Source: Bacteroidales bacterium
GTDB taxonomy: Bacteria > Bacteroidota > Bacteroidia > Bacteroidales > WCHB1-69
Assembly: GCA_012838875.1 (NCBI GenBank)
Contig: DUOL01000207.1
Location: forward strand, 1-26,755
Direction: 5' to 3'
DNA length: 26,755 nt
Shown here in pieces: positions 15,855 to 25,895 of the stretch; within the stretch, counting starts at the first letter, position 1, and the number at the start of each line of letters is the position of its first letter. Below the pieces are notes generated by a model, which had not been told where the DNA came from, ran no database searches, and worked only from the letters and a program-made list of their open reading frames with translations. A program made the position numbers and the translations under genes.

Positions 15855-15927
15855 ACTTTCTCCCCTGACACTTATCAATAAACGCCGTCTTATTTTCATT
15901 TAACGAATCTCTTAAAAAATAATCACC

Positions 15928-18900
15928 TTGGTAACAAAAAATAATAAAAGATTTAGTTTTGCAACAACAAAACCTGTTGATTATCCTGATTTTTTGGATA
16001 TTCAAATAAAATCATTTCAAGATTTTTTTCAAATCGACACCGCTGCTGAACGGAGGTGTAATGAAGGTCTTTACAAAGTCTTTACCGAAAACTTCCCCGT
16101 TACGGACGCAAGAAATAGTTTCGTTCTCGAATTTTTAGACTATTATATTGAAGCTCCTCGCTATACCATAGACGAATGTATTGAACGTGGTCTTACTTAT
16201 AATGTACTACTCAAAGCGAAAATGAAACTTTCCTGTAACGATTTAGACCATGAAGATTTTGTTACTTCTATACAGGAAGTTTATTTGGGAATGATTCCCT
16301 ATATGACTCCGCGGGGTACTTTTATCATCAATGGGGCAGAACGCGTTGTCGTATCACAACTACACCGTTCACCCGGCGTATTTTTTGGTTCTACCTTTCA
16401 CTCTAACGGTTCTCAATTGTTTACCGCGCGAATTATCCCTTTTAAAGGTTCTTGGATGGAATTTACTACCGATATTAATAACGTAATGTACGCTTATATC
16501 GATAGAAAAAAGAAATTACCCGTTACTACTTTATTGCGAGCTATCGGCTACGAAACCGATAAGGATATTTTAGACATTTTTGAAATAGCGCAAGAAGTCA
16601 AAGCAACTAAAACTAATTTAAAAAAGAATATCGGACAAAGATTTGCCGCCCGCGTACTTAAAACTTGGAATGAAGACTTCGTAGATGAAGAGACCGGCGA
16701 GGTGGTTAATATTGAACGTAATGAAGTTATTATCGAACGCGAAACAATTCTCGAAGATAAACATATTCCTCTAATTACGGAGGCAAACATTAAAACCGTT
16801 CTTTTCCATAAACAAGATGAAAAACAGACAGACTACTCTATCATCTTTAATACTTTACAAAAAGACCCGACAAACTCTGAAAAACAAGCTATTGAATATA
16901 TCTATTTACAGCTGAGAAATGCTGCCGCACCTGATGAAGAAACAGCTCGCTCCGCTCTTGAAAGATTATTCTTTTCAGATAAACGTTATGACCTTGGTGA
17001 GGTTGGACGTTATAGGATTAATAAAAAATTAAATTTGAATATCCCCAGTAAAACGGGCATATTGACAAAAGAAGATATTATTTCTATTATTAAATATTTA
17101 GTAGAGCTAATTAATTCTAAAACCGATATGGACGACATTGACCACTTAAGTAACCGAAGAGTGAGAACTGTCGGAGAACAACTTTATAATCAATTCGGTA
17201 TCGGTTTAGCTCGAATGACGCGTACCATACGCGAAAAGATGAATGTTCGCAACAATGAAGTTTTTGAACCTATTGACCTCATTAATGCCAAAACTTTATC
17301 TTCTGTTATTAATTCATTTTTTGGGACTAACCAACTATCCCAATTTATGGATCAAACAAATCCTCTGTCCGAAATTACTCATAAACGAAGAATTTCGGCA
17401 TTAGGTCCGGGCGGGCTCTCAAGAGAAAGAGCCGGTTTTGAAGTTCGTGACGTACATTATACGCACTATGGACGTCTTTGTACTATTGAAACACCCGAAG
17501 GTCCTAACATCGGACTTATCTCTTCTCTTTGCGTTTTTGCAAAAATTAATAACCTTGGGTTCATTGAAACTCCCTATCGTAGAGTTGAAAACAGCGTTGT
17601 ACAGTTAAACGAACCCCCAATATATCTTAGCGCCGAAGAAGAGGAAAATAAAGCTATCGCACAAGCAAATATCGCTATCAATTCAAACGGCGAATTAATT
17701 GATGATAATATCAAAGCACGAAAATTAGCAGACTATCCTATTTTATCTAAAACAGAAATAGATTTAATCGATATTTCTCCTAACCAAATTGCCTCTATCG
17801 CAGCTTCCCTTATTCCTTTTTTGGAAAACGACGACGCAAACCGTGCTTTAATGGGTTCAAACATGATGCGGCAAGCAGTACCTCTGCTTACACCTGAAAC
17901 CCCCATCGTAGGTACCGGACTCGAAGCACAAGTCGCTGTCGATTCCCGCGTATTACTCTGTGCTGAAGGAGACGGTGTTGTAGAATACGTGGACGGACAA
18001 CAAATTATTATTAAATATGAAAGAACTGAACATGATAATTTGATTCAATTTGATTCAAATGTTAAAACATATTATCTGCAAAAATTTAAACGTACAAATC
18101 AAAATACTTGTATTAACCTTACACCTATCGTAAAGAAAGGACAAAAAGTTAAAAAAGGTGAAATTCTCACTGAAGGTTATGGAACAAAAGACGGGGAATT
18201 AGCTCTCGGTCGCAATCTAAGAGTAGCCTACATGCCTTGGAAAGGTTACAATTTTGAAGACGCGATTGTTATATCGGAAAAGGTTGTTAATGAAGATATC
18301 TTTACATCTATTCATATCGAAGAGTTCACCCTGGAAGTACGTAATACAAAAAGAGGAATTGAAGAACTTACTAATGATATTCCTAATGTTTCCGCAGACG
18401 CAACCAAAGATTTGAATGAAGATGGACTAATCCGTATTGGTGCCGAAGTAAATGAAGGTGATATTCTGATTGGCAAGATTACTCCAAAAGGAGAATCACA
18501 CCTCACTCCGGAAGAAAAACTGCTTCGTGCTATTTTTGGCGATAAAGCAGGTGACGTTAAAGATGCATCTTTAAAAGCACCTCCTTCTACGAAGGGCATC
18601 GTTATTGGCTCTTTGTCAATGTCGCGTCTCGTTAAAGATAGAAAATCAAAATCGAAAGATAAAGACATTCTCAAAGATATTGAGACAACATATAATAAAC
18701 ATCTTTCTAATCTTAAAGATACTATTGTTTTAAAGCTATACAAACTTTTAGAAGGAAAAATAGCTCACAATATCTATGACAATACTAAAAACATTGTTAT
18801 CCAAAAGGGTGCTAAATTTTCACAAAAACTTCTCGCTTCCATTAATTATGCTACTGTCGCAGCTTCAAAATGGACTAATGATTCAAAAATCAACAATTGT

Positions 18901-19731
18901 GTAGCTGATATCATTAAGAACTACCTTGTTGTTGAAAGAGAGTTATTAGCAAAAAAGACGCGTGAAATATTTGATGCTACTATTGGTAGTGAATTACCTA
19001 ACGGTATTGTACAAATGGCAAAAGTTTATGTTGCCAATAAACGTAAACTTAAAGTCGGAGATAAAATGGCAGGGCGGCACGGTAATAAAGGTATTGTTGC
19101 TAAGATTGTTCGTGTTGAAGATATGCCATTCTTAGCTGACGGAACGCCTGTAGATATCGTTCTTAACCCGCTGGGCGTGCCTTCACGTATGAATTTAGGT
19201 CAAATTTACGAAGCAATCTTAGGCTGGGCAGGAAAAGAACTCGGAATGAAATTTGCTACCCCAATTTTTGACGGTGCAACAATTGACCAAATTAATGAAC
19301 TGTTAGCAAAGGCGAACCTCCCCGAAAATGGAAGTATAGAACTTTATGACGGCGGTACAGGTGAAAAATTCCACCAAAAAGTTACTGTCGGTTATTCATA
19401 TATCATTAAACTACACCACATGGTTGATGATAAGATGCACGCACGTTCTATCGGACCATACTCCCTCATTACGCAACAACCGCTTGGCGGTAAAGCTCAA
19501 TTCGGAGGTCAACGTTTTGGTGAGATGGAAGTTTGGGCTCTCGAAGCCTTCGGCGCAGCTAACATCCTTCAAGAAATTCTTACCGTGAAATCAGATGATG
19601 TTATCGGTAGAGCCAAAGCGTACGAAGCAATCGTGAAAGGCGATAACATGCCCGTACCCGGTCTGCCCGAATCGTTTAACGTTCTTGTTAACGAGTTACG
19701 AGGTCTATCCCTTAACATTGATTTCGACTAA
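15928..19731 (+). CDS. rpoB: RNA polymerase beta subunit RpoB
   Basis: The 1267-residue beta subunit includes the rifampicin region SQFMDQTNPLSEITHKRRIS (Q472, D475), which has the usual susceptible residues. The C-terminal GQRFGEMEVWALEAFGAA is also present. The start must be TTG at 15928: only AAA ATA ATC ACC lies between it and an in-frame TAA, and the N-terminal homology (RFSFATTKPVDYPDFL) begins seven residues on. T519 replaces the usual proline in CPIETPEGPN, next to the rifampicin cluster II segment. It lies 170 bases after rplL and 43 before rpoC. Confidence 0.97.
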   Translation: MVTKNNKRFSFATTKPVDYPDFLDIQIKSFQDFFQIDTAAERRCNEGLYKVFTENFPVTDARNSFVLEFLDYYIEAPRYTIDECIERGLTYNVLLKAKMKLSCNDLDHEDFVTSIQEVYLGMIPYMTPRGTFIINGAERVVVSQLHRSPGVFFGSTFHSNGSQLFTARIIPFKGSWMEFTTDINNVMYAYIDRKKKLPVTTLLRAIGYETDKDILDIFEIAQEVKATKTNLKKNIGQRFAARVLKTWNEDFVDEETGEVVNIERNEVIIERETILEDKHIPLITEANIKTVLFHKQDEKQTDYSIIFNTLQKDPTNSEKQAIEYIYLQLRNAAAPDEETARSALERLFFSDKRYDLGEVGRYRINKKLNLNIPSKTGILTKEDIISIIKYLVELINSKTDMDDIDHLSNRRVRTVGEQLYNQFGIGLARMTRTIREKMNVRNNEVFEPIDLINAKTLSSVINSFFGTNQLSQFMDQTNPLSEITHKRRISALGPGGLSRERAGFEVRDVHYTHYGRLCTIETPEGPNIGLISSLCVFAKINNLGFIETPYRRVENSVVQLNEPPIYLSAEEEENKAIAQANIAINSNGELIDDNIKARKLADYPILSKTEIDLIDISPNQIASIAASLIPFLENDDANRALMGSNMMRQAVPLLTPETPIVGTGLEAQVAVDSRVLLCAEGDGVVEYVDGQQIIIKYERTEHDNLIQFDSNVKTYYLQKFKRTNQNTCINLTPIVKKGQKVKKGEILTEGYGTKDGELALGRNLRVAYMPWKGYNFEDAIVISEKVVNEDIFTSIHIEEFTLEVRNTKRGIEELTNDIPNVSADATKDLNEDGLIRIGAEVNEGDILIGKITPKGESHLTPEEKLLRAIFGDKAGDVKDASLKAPPSTKGIVIGSLSMSRLVKDRKSKSKDKDILKDIETTYNKHLSNLKDTIVLKLYKLLEGKIAHNIYDNTKNIVIQKGAKFSQKLLASINYATVAASKWTNDSKINNCVADIIKNYLVVERELLAKKTREIFDATIGSELPNGIVQMAKVYVANKRKLKVGDKMAGRHGNKGIVAKIVRVEDMPFLADGTPVDIVLNPLGVPSRMNLGQIYEAILGWAGKELGMKFATPIFDGATIDQINELLAKANLPENGSIELYDGGTGEKFHQKVTVGYSYIIKLHHMVDDKMHARSIGPYSLITQQPLGGKAQFGGQRFGEMEVWALEAFGAANILQEILTVKSDDVIGRAKAYEAIVKGDNMPVPGLPESFNVLVNELRGLSLNIDFD

Positions 19732-19774
19732 TTTTTATTCAAGGTTTTTTAAATATTAAAATATATATATAAAT

Positions 19775-22700
19775 ATGGCTTTCAAAAAAGATAGTAATAC
19801 CAGAAAAGAGTTTTCAAGCATCACCATAAGCTTAGCTTCCCCGGAAACGATTTTGGAACAATCAAAAGGAGAAGTGTTGAAGCCTGAAACTATCAACTAT
19901 CGAACGTATAAACCAGAAAGAGACGGTTTGTTTTGTGAGAAAATTTTTGGTCCCGTTAAAGATTGGGAATGCCACTGCGGAAAATACAAAAGAATCCGTT
20001 ATAAAGGTATTGTTTGTGACCGCTGCGGCGTTGAAGTAACCGAACGTAAAGTACGGAGAGAACGCATGGGACATATTCAATTGGTTGTCCCAGTTGCCCA
20101 TATCTGGTTTTTTAAATCATTACCTAATAAAATTGGCGCTCTACTAGGATTAACCTCTAAAGTAATTGATTCTATCGTTTATTATGAAAAATATATTGTA
20201 ATTCAAGCCGGAATTGCCGAATCCGAAACAATTACAAAACTAACGCTACTTACAGAAGAAGAATATTTTGCCGTATTAGACTCCATTCCTAGCGAAAATA
20301 GAATGCTAGAAGATACTGACCCTAATAAATTTATCGCTAAAATGGGAGCTGAAGCTCTTCAAGACTTATTAGCACGAATAGACCTAGATAAAGAATCTTA
20401 TATACTCAGAGATAAAGCAAATACTGAAACATCTCAACAACGTAAACAAGATACTTTAAAAAGATTACAAGTTTTTGAATCTTTCAGAGACAGCCGTAAG
20501 AGAGCGGTAAATAAACCCGAATGGATGATTGTGAAAATTATTCCCGTCATTCCACCGGATTTAAGACCGTTAGTACCACTTGATGGAGGACGCTTCGCTA
20601 CCTCTGACTTAAACGACCTTTATCGTAGAATTATCATTAGAAATAACCGATTAAAACGGTTAATCCAAATTAAGGCGCCTGACGTAATTATGCGTAATGA
20701 AAAACGTATGCTACAAGAAGCCGTAGATTCACTTTTTGATAATTCACGAAAAGCAAGTGCGGTTAAAACCGAATCAAACCGTCCTTTAAAATCTCTTTCC
20801 GATAGCTTGAAAGGAAAACAAGGACGTTTTCGTCAAAATCTTTTAGGAAAACGTGTTGACTATTCAGGGCGTTCGGTTATCGTTGTGGGACCGGAATTAA
20901 AACTTAATGAGTGCGGACTGCCAAAAGATATGGCTGCTGAACTTTTTAAACCTTTTATCATTCGAAGAATTTTAGAAAGAGGCATCGTAAAAACCGTTAA
21001 GTCTGCCAAGAAAATTGTAGATAGAAAAGATCCCGTTGTTTGGGATATTCTTGAAAATATTTTAAAAGGGCACCCCGTTCTTCTAAACCGTGCTCCTACC
21101 CTACACCGCTTAGGGATTCAAGCTTTTCAACCTAAATTAGTGGAAGGTAAAGCAATCCGCTTACACCCGCTCTGCTGTACCGCTTTTAATGCTGACTTTG
21201 ACGGCGACCAAATGGCTGTTCACGTTCCGCTCGGAAATGCTGCTATCTTGGAAGCGCAAATACTTATGTTAGCATCTCACAATATTCTAAATCCGGCTAA
21301 CGGTGCGCCTATAACCGTTCCTTCACAAGATATGGTATTAGGACTTTATTATATCACAAAAGGTCTAAAATCAACCAAAGAATTTACCGTTCCCGGAGAA
21401 AATATGGTTTTCTACTCCCCGGAAGAGGTTATCATCGCTTACAACGAGAAAAAAGTTCATCTCAATGCTTGGATAAAATGTAAAGTTGACTTAGAAGGAA
21501 ATGGTAAACTGACCTTAACGGAAACAACGGTCGGACGCGTTTTATTTAATCAAGTTATCCCTAAAAATCACGGATTTATCAATGAAATTCTAACTAAAAA
21601 ATCTCTTCGTGATATTATTAGCCAAATATTAAGAAAATCAGGAAATGCCGCAACAGCTAAATTTCTTGATGATATTATGGACCTCGGTTTTAAAATGGCT
21701 TTTGAAGGAGGACTTTCATTTAATTTAGGAGATATTATTATTCCTGAAGAAAAAACGCAACTTATCGAAGAAGCAAACGAAAATATAGCCGAAATTATTA
21801 ATAATTACGGTTTAGGTTTTATCACGAATACGGAACGCTATAATCAGGTCATTGACGTTTGGTCGCACACCAATAGAAAGTTGAGTGAAATTCTCATGGA
21901 AAAGGTTGCCAACGACCGACAAGGCTTTAATCCTGTATATATGATGTTACATTCCGGTGCTCGTGGTTCAAAAGAACAAATTAGACAGCTCGCCGGTATG
22001 CGTGGTTTGATGGCAAAACCGACAAAAGCGAGTGCAAGCGGCGGCGAAATTATCGAAAATCCAATTTTATCTAACTTTAAAGAAGGACTTTCAGTACTAG
22101 AATACTTTATCTCCACACACGGAGCACGTAAAGGGTTAGCTGACACCGCTTTAAAGACCGCAGACGCCGGGTACCTCACTCGCCGATTAGTTGACGTTTC
22201 ACACGACGTAATTATCTCGCAAGAGGATTGTGGAACCTTACGCGGTATGACGATAAGTACCTTAAAGAAAAACGAAGAAGTTGTAGAATCTCTTTACGAT
22301 AGACTACTTGGACGTGTAACTCTCCATGATATTTATCACCCTAATACCGGCGAATTGATAGTTAAAGCCGGCGAAGAATTAAATGAACATTATTGTCAAA
22401 TTATTGAAGACTCACCTATTGAGGAAGTTGAAATTCGTTCGGTTCCTACTTGTGAAGCAAAACAAGGCGTTTGCCAAAAATGTTACGGTAGAAACCTTGC
22501 AACAGGAAAAATGGTTCAAATTGGGGAAGCTGTCGGCGTAATTGCCGCACAGTCAATCGGGGAACCCGGAACTCAGCTTACTCTCCGTACATTCCACGTC
22601 GGCGGGGTGGCTGGAAATATCGCCGCCAATAGCAGAATAACCGCTAAGTACGACGGTATTCTTAGTATTGATGAATTAAGAGCTCTCGAAAAAGTTGACA

Positions 22701-24046
22701 AAGAGGGAAAAACGTACTTTAAAGTTATCGGACGTTCAGCAGAAATGAAAATTATTGATGTAAAAACATCAATCGCTCTTGCCTCTGCTAACATTCCATA
22801 CGGTGCAAACCTCTATTTTAAACACGGTGACGCTGTTAAAACAAAAGATTTAATCGCTGAGTGGGACCCTTTTAATGCACTAATTATTGCAGATATTGGC
22901 GGTAAAATTGTGTTTAAAGATATTGTAGAAGGGGTAACATATCATGTTGAAACGGACGAACAAACAAATACGCACGATAAAGTTATCATTGAGAGTCGTT
23001 TGAAAACTAAAAATCCGAGTGTCTATGTTACCGACGATGAAGGAAATTTAGTTAAGAGTTTTGACCTTCCCGTTGGAGCTCGTCTTGCAGTTACGGAAGG
23101 ACAAGTGATTGATTCCGGTGAAATATTAGCTAAAATACCACGCTCATTCGGTAAAGCAAGCGACATTACAGGAGGCTTGCCACGTGTAACCGAACTTTTC
23201 GAAGCTCGCAATCCTTCTGACCCTGCCGTTGTTGCCGAAATTGACGGTATCATATCTTTTGAGAAAAAACTGAAACGTGGTAATAGAGTGGTGAAAATCA
23301 CCTCGCGGACAGGCGAAGAAAAAACCTACCTCGTCCCAACCTCTAAACAAATTCTTGCTCAAGAAAATGACTTCGTTAAAGCTGGAACGCCGCTATCCGA
23401 AGGTGCACTTACCCCTTCAGACATCTTGTCTATTAAAGGTGCCATGAAAGTACAAGAGTACATTGTTAACGAGATTCAAGATGTGTATCGTAACCAAGGG
23501 GTTAAAATTAATGATAAACACTTTGAAGTTATCGTTCGACAAATGATGAGAAAGATGGAAATTGAAGACCCGGGCGATACTAAATTCTTACAAGGAGAAA
23601 TCGTTAATAAAATTGAGTTCCAAGAAGAAAATGATGCTATTTGGGATAAAAAAGTGATTATTGATGAAGGCGACTCCACCGAATATATGAAAGGACAGAT
23701 TATTAATGCTAAAAACTTCCGAGACGAAAACTCACTGCTAAAACGTAGAGATTTACGCCTATTACAAGTACGTGACGCTCACCCTGCTACAGGAAAACCG
23801 ATACTGCAAGGTATTACAAGAGCTTCCCTCCAAACCCGTAGCTTCTTATCTGCCGCATCATTCCAAGAAACAACAAAAGTACTAACCGATGCCGCTATTA
23901 ATGCGAAAAAAGACGTGTTAGCCGGTATGAAAGAAAATGTTATTGTCGGACACCTAATCCCGGCAGGAACAGGACTTAAATCACACCAAAATTTTGTAGT
24001 AGGTTCAGTAGACGACTACGAAGAGTTAATGGCTTCTAAAGAGTAA
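19775..24046 (+). CDS. rpoC: RNA polymerase beta-prime subunit RpoC
   Basis: The 1423-residue beta-prime subunit is of normal length for Bacteroidetes. The N-terminal zinc site has C66, C68, C81 and C84. The catalytic magnesium motif NADFDGD is at 472-478. The second zinc site is C819, C893, C900 and C903. The trigger-loop region GEPGTQLTLRTFHVGGVA is intact. ATG at 19775 is clear. A hairpin lies between it and the next gene. Confidence 0.98.
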   Translation: MAFKKDSNTRKEFSSITISLASPETILEQSKGEVLKPETINYRTYKPERDGLFCEKIFGPVKDWECHCGKYKRIRYKGIVCDRCGVEVTERKVRRERMGHIQLVVPVAHIWFFKSLPNKIGALLGLTSKVIDSIVYYEKYIVIQAGIAESETITKLTLLTEEEYFAVLDSIPSENRMLEDTDPNKFIAKMGAEALQDLLARIDLDKESYILRDKANTETSQQRKQDTLKRLQVFESFRDSRKRAVNKPEWMIVKIIPVIPPDLRPLVPLDGGRFATSDLNDLYRRIIIRNNRLKRLIQIKAPDVIMRNEKRMLQEAVDSLFDNSRKASAVKTESNRPLKSLSDSLKGKQGRFRQNLLGKRVDYSGRSVIVVGPELKLNECGLPKDMAAELFKPFIIRRILERGIVKTVKSAKKIVDRKDPVVWDILENILKGHPVLLNRAPTLHRLGIQAFQPKLVEGKAIRLHPLCCTAFNADFDGDQMAVHVPLGNAAILEAQILMLASHNILNPANGAPITVPSQDMVLGLYYITKGLKSTKEFTVPGENMVFYSPEEVIIAYNEKKVHLNAWIKCKVDLEGNGKLTLTETTVGRVLFNQVIPKNHGFINEILTKKSLRDIISQILRKSGNAATAKFLDDIMDLGFKMAFEGGLSFNLGDIIIPEEKTQLIEEANENIAEIINNYGLGFITNTERYNQVIDVWSHTNRKLSEILMEKVANDRQGFNPVYMMLHSGARGSKEQIRQLAGMRGLMAKPTKASASGGEIIENPILSNFKEGLSVLEYFISTHGARKGLADTALKTADAGYLTRRLVDVSHDVIISQEDCGTLRGMTISTLKKNEEVVESLYDRLLGRVTLHDIYHPNTGELIVKAGEELNEHYCQIIEDSPIEEVEIRSVPTCEAKQGVCQKCYGRNLATGKMVQIGEAVGVIAAQSIGEPGTQLTLRTFHVGGVAGNIAANSRITAKYDGILSIDELRALEKVDKEGKTYFKVIGRSAEMKIIDVKTSIALASANIPYGANLYFKHGDAVKTKDLIAEWDPFNALIIADIGGKIVFKDIVEGVTYHVETDEQTNTHDKVIIESRLKTKNPSVYVTDDEGNLVKSFDLPVGARLAVTEGQVIDSGEILAKIPRSFGKASDITGGLPRVTELFEARNPSDPAVVAEIDGIISFEKKLKRGNRVVKITSRTGEEKTYLVPTSKQILAQENDFVKAGTPLSEGALTPSDILSIKGAMKVQEYIVNEIQDVYRNQGVKINDKHFEVIVRQMMRKMEIEDPGDTKFLQGEIVNKIEFQEENDAIWDKKVIIDEGDSTEYMKGQIINAKNFRDENSLLKRRDLRLLQVRDAHPATGKPILQGITRASLQTRSFLSAASFQETTKVLTDAAINAKKDVLAGMKENVIVGHLIPAGTGLKSHQNFVVGSVDDYEELMASKE

Positions 24047-24056
24047 AATTATCATT

Positions 24057-24087
24057 TGAAAGAAAGAGATATAATCTCTTTCTTTCA
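24057..24087 (+). other. Perfect hairpin between rpoC and DUF3467 gene
   Basis: GAAAGAAAGAGAT (24058-24070) pairs perfectly with ATCTCTTTCTTTC (24074-24086) around a three-base loop ATA, with one more T-A pair outside. No T-run follows, so a simple intrinsic terminator is unlikely. It ends 13 bases before the DUF3467 ATG and could be a processing site, partial terminator or translational control element. Confidence 0.7.
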
Positions 24088-24100
24088 TAAAAATTATATC

Positions 24101-24397
24101 ATGCAAGAACAAAAAATTGAAATTAACATTAAAGAAGAAGTTGCTCACGGTATCTATTCCAACTTAGCAATTATTACTCATTCTAATGTAGAGTTTATTG
24201 TAGATTTTGTCTCTGTAATGCCTGGAATCCCAAAAGGAGAAGTGCGCTCAAGAATTATCCTCAATCCCCAAAATGCAAAACGACTGCTGAACGCACTCAG
24301 CGATAATATTCAGAAATTTGAAGAGAAAAATGGGAAAATTAACGAAAATTCTCAAGACCTACTTCCCATTATCACTAAAAGCGGCGGCATGGCGTAA
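24101..24397 (+). CDS. DUF3467 domain protein
   Basis: This 98-residue protein (from MQEQKIEI) matches DUF3467, a small conserved family commonly found just after rpoC in Bacteroidetes. The signature runs EVAHGIYSNLAIITHSNVEF, VDFVSVMPGIPKGEVRSRIILNP and AKRLLNAL. A TTG at 24056 opens the frame earlier, but that would translate through the hairpin and adds unrelated residues, so the ATG is chosen. Its role is unknown; its neighbours suggest a link to transcription or to the LPS genes that follow 18 bases later. Confidence 0.82.
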   Translation: MQEQKIEINIKEEVAHGIYSNLAIITHSNVEFIVDFVSVMPGIPKGEVRSRIILNPQNAKRLLNALSDNIQKFEEKNGKINENSQDLLPIITKSGGMA

Positions 24398-24415
24398 ATT
24401 TATAAACTATTACGC

Positions 24416-24958
24416 ATGATTGATTCTACTTGGACTCTCTTTCTCGACCGAGACGGCATCATAAACAAGAGAATTATTGACGGCTACGTAAAAGAAATTT
24501 CTCAATTTGTCTTTAAAGACGATTTTATTCAGGCAATGCCTATCCTAAATCGGATTTTTAAATACACCATAGTCGTTACAAACCAGCAAGGCATTGAAAA
24601 AGAATTAGTTACCGAAAGTGAAGTGGCAACGATTCATGCTTACCTTATCAATTCCTTAAAAGAGAAAAATATCAAAATTGATAAAATATACCTCTGCCCA
24701 CACCTCGCAGAACGAAATTGTAACTGCCGAAAACCCAATATTGGCATGGCTTTAAACGCAAAAAAAGAGTTTCCCGATATTGACTTTAATAAATCGGTTA
24801 TGATTGGTGATTCTATTTCCGACCTTATCTTCGGAAAAAATTTGAATATGAAAACGGTTTTTATTGCAGATACTAATAATTACGTTAAAAGCGACATTCT
24901 GGCTTATGCTGATTTCTTTTGCGCTGATATGATGGAATTTACAAATCTTATACGATAA
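24416..24958 (+). CDS. gmhB: GmhB-like heptose-1,7-bisphosphate phosphatase (HAD)
   Basis: The 180-residue HAD phosphatase has DRDGIIN (D11 nucleophile, D13), VVTNQQG, the zinc loop CPH...CNCRKP, and MIGDSISDL. This zinc-bearing set is that of GmhB, which removes the 1-phosphate (or equivalent) of heptose bisphosphate for LPS core synthesis. Histidinol-phosphatase of HisB has the same loop and is the main alternative. Context with an LpxL-type acyltransferase, whose ATG overlaps its stop by one base (TAATG), favours the LPS role. Confidence 0.78.
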   Translation: MIDSTWTLFLDRDGIINKRIIDGYVKEISQFVFKDDFIQAMPILNRIFKYTIVVTNQQGIEKELVTESEVATIHAYLINSLKEKNIKIDKIYLCPHLAERNCNCRKPNIGMALNAKKEFPDIDFNKSVMIGDSISDLIFGKNLNMKTVFIADTNNYVKSDILAYADFFCADMMEFTNLIR

Positions 24959-25830
24959 TGGGAACAAAACTACTCTTTTGGTTAATTTTTTATCCATTGT
25001 CCATATTGCCGCTAAAAATATTATATGGCATAACCTATTTCGTTAATCTCATAAATAGGGCTTTTATTAATTACCGAAAAGAGGTAATTGATAAAAATCT
25101 CTCTCTCTCATTTCCCGAAAAAAATCAAAAAGAGCTTCGTAAAATTAGAACTCGTTTTTATAAACATTTAGCTGAAATAGCGGCTGAAATGATAAAAATG
25201 TTGACAATTAGCAGAAAGGAACTACAAAAACGCTATTACTGCGCCAATCCGGAACTTGTAAATCACCTTTTTGAACAAGGCAAGAGCGTTATGCTCATGT
25301 CAAGTCACTATAACAATTGGGAATGGATGGTATTGAACCTTGACTCACTTTTCAAACATCATGGAGTTGGCGTTGGAAAACCAAATACAAACAAAATCTT
25401 TGAAAAGCTGATAAATAAAGCCCGAACGAGATACGGGACGGAAGTTGTTTTTGCAGATACCGTTCGTAACACTTTCGAATATTACGAAAACAATCAAAAA
25501 CCCGCTGCCTACATGATGTTAAGCGACCAGTCTCCCTCCAATCCCGATAAATCTTACCAAACAACATTCCTTAACCAACCCTCTGCTATTTTATTCGGAA
25601 GCGAATATTTTGCTAAAAAATATAACATTCCCGTACTCTATTATGAAGTAATTAAAGACAAAAAAGGATATTATCATATTAACATTCAGACAATTACAGA
25701 AACACCACAATTAACTTCTCACGGAGAAATTACTGAAAAATATATTGAATATTTAGAAAAAACCATCAAAAAACAACCTGAGTTCTGGCTCTGGAGCCAT
25801 AAAAGATGGAAACATAAAATCACATTATAA
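24958..25830 (+). CDS. LpxL/HtrB-type lipid A acyltransferase
   Basis: The 290-residue protein has an N-terminal membrane anchor (LLFWLIFYPLSILPLKILYG), SSHYNNWEWM with the catalytic H117-x4-E122 pattern of lysophospholipid/lipid A acyltransferases, a middle SDQSPS region, and a C-terminal FWLWSHKRWK motif typical of the LpxL/M family. It would add a secondary acyl chain to lipid A at the inner membrane. Acyl donor and which acylation it performs cannot be told. It is translationally coupled to the gmhB-like gene. Confidence 0.85.
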   Translation: MGTKLLFWLIFYPLSILPLKILYGITYFVNLINRAFINYRKEVIDKNLSLSFPEKNQKELRKIRTRFYKHLAEIAAEMIKMLTISRKELQKRYYCANPELVNHLFEQGKSVMLMSSHYNNWEWMVLNLDSLFKHHGVGVGKPNTNKIFEKLINKARTRYGTEVVFADTVRNTFEYYENNQKPAAYMMLSDQSPSNPDKSYQTTFLNQPSAILFGSEYFAKKYNIPVLYYEVIKDKKGYYHINIQTITETPQLTSHGEITEKYIEYLEKTIKKQPEFWLWSHKRWKHKITL

Positions 25831-25895
25831 AGTATTTTTTGTCTAATAAAACATTTTTGCAAACTAAGAAATTAAAGATATAAACTACTTTCAAT

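Noticed and set aside
24056..24100. TTG start for the DUF3467 gene
   Set aside because: It encodes hairpin sequence unrelated to the family; ATG at 24101 matches the family's N-terminus.
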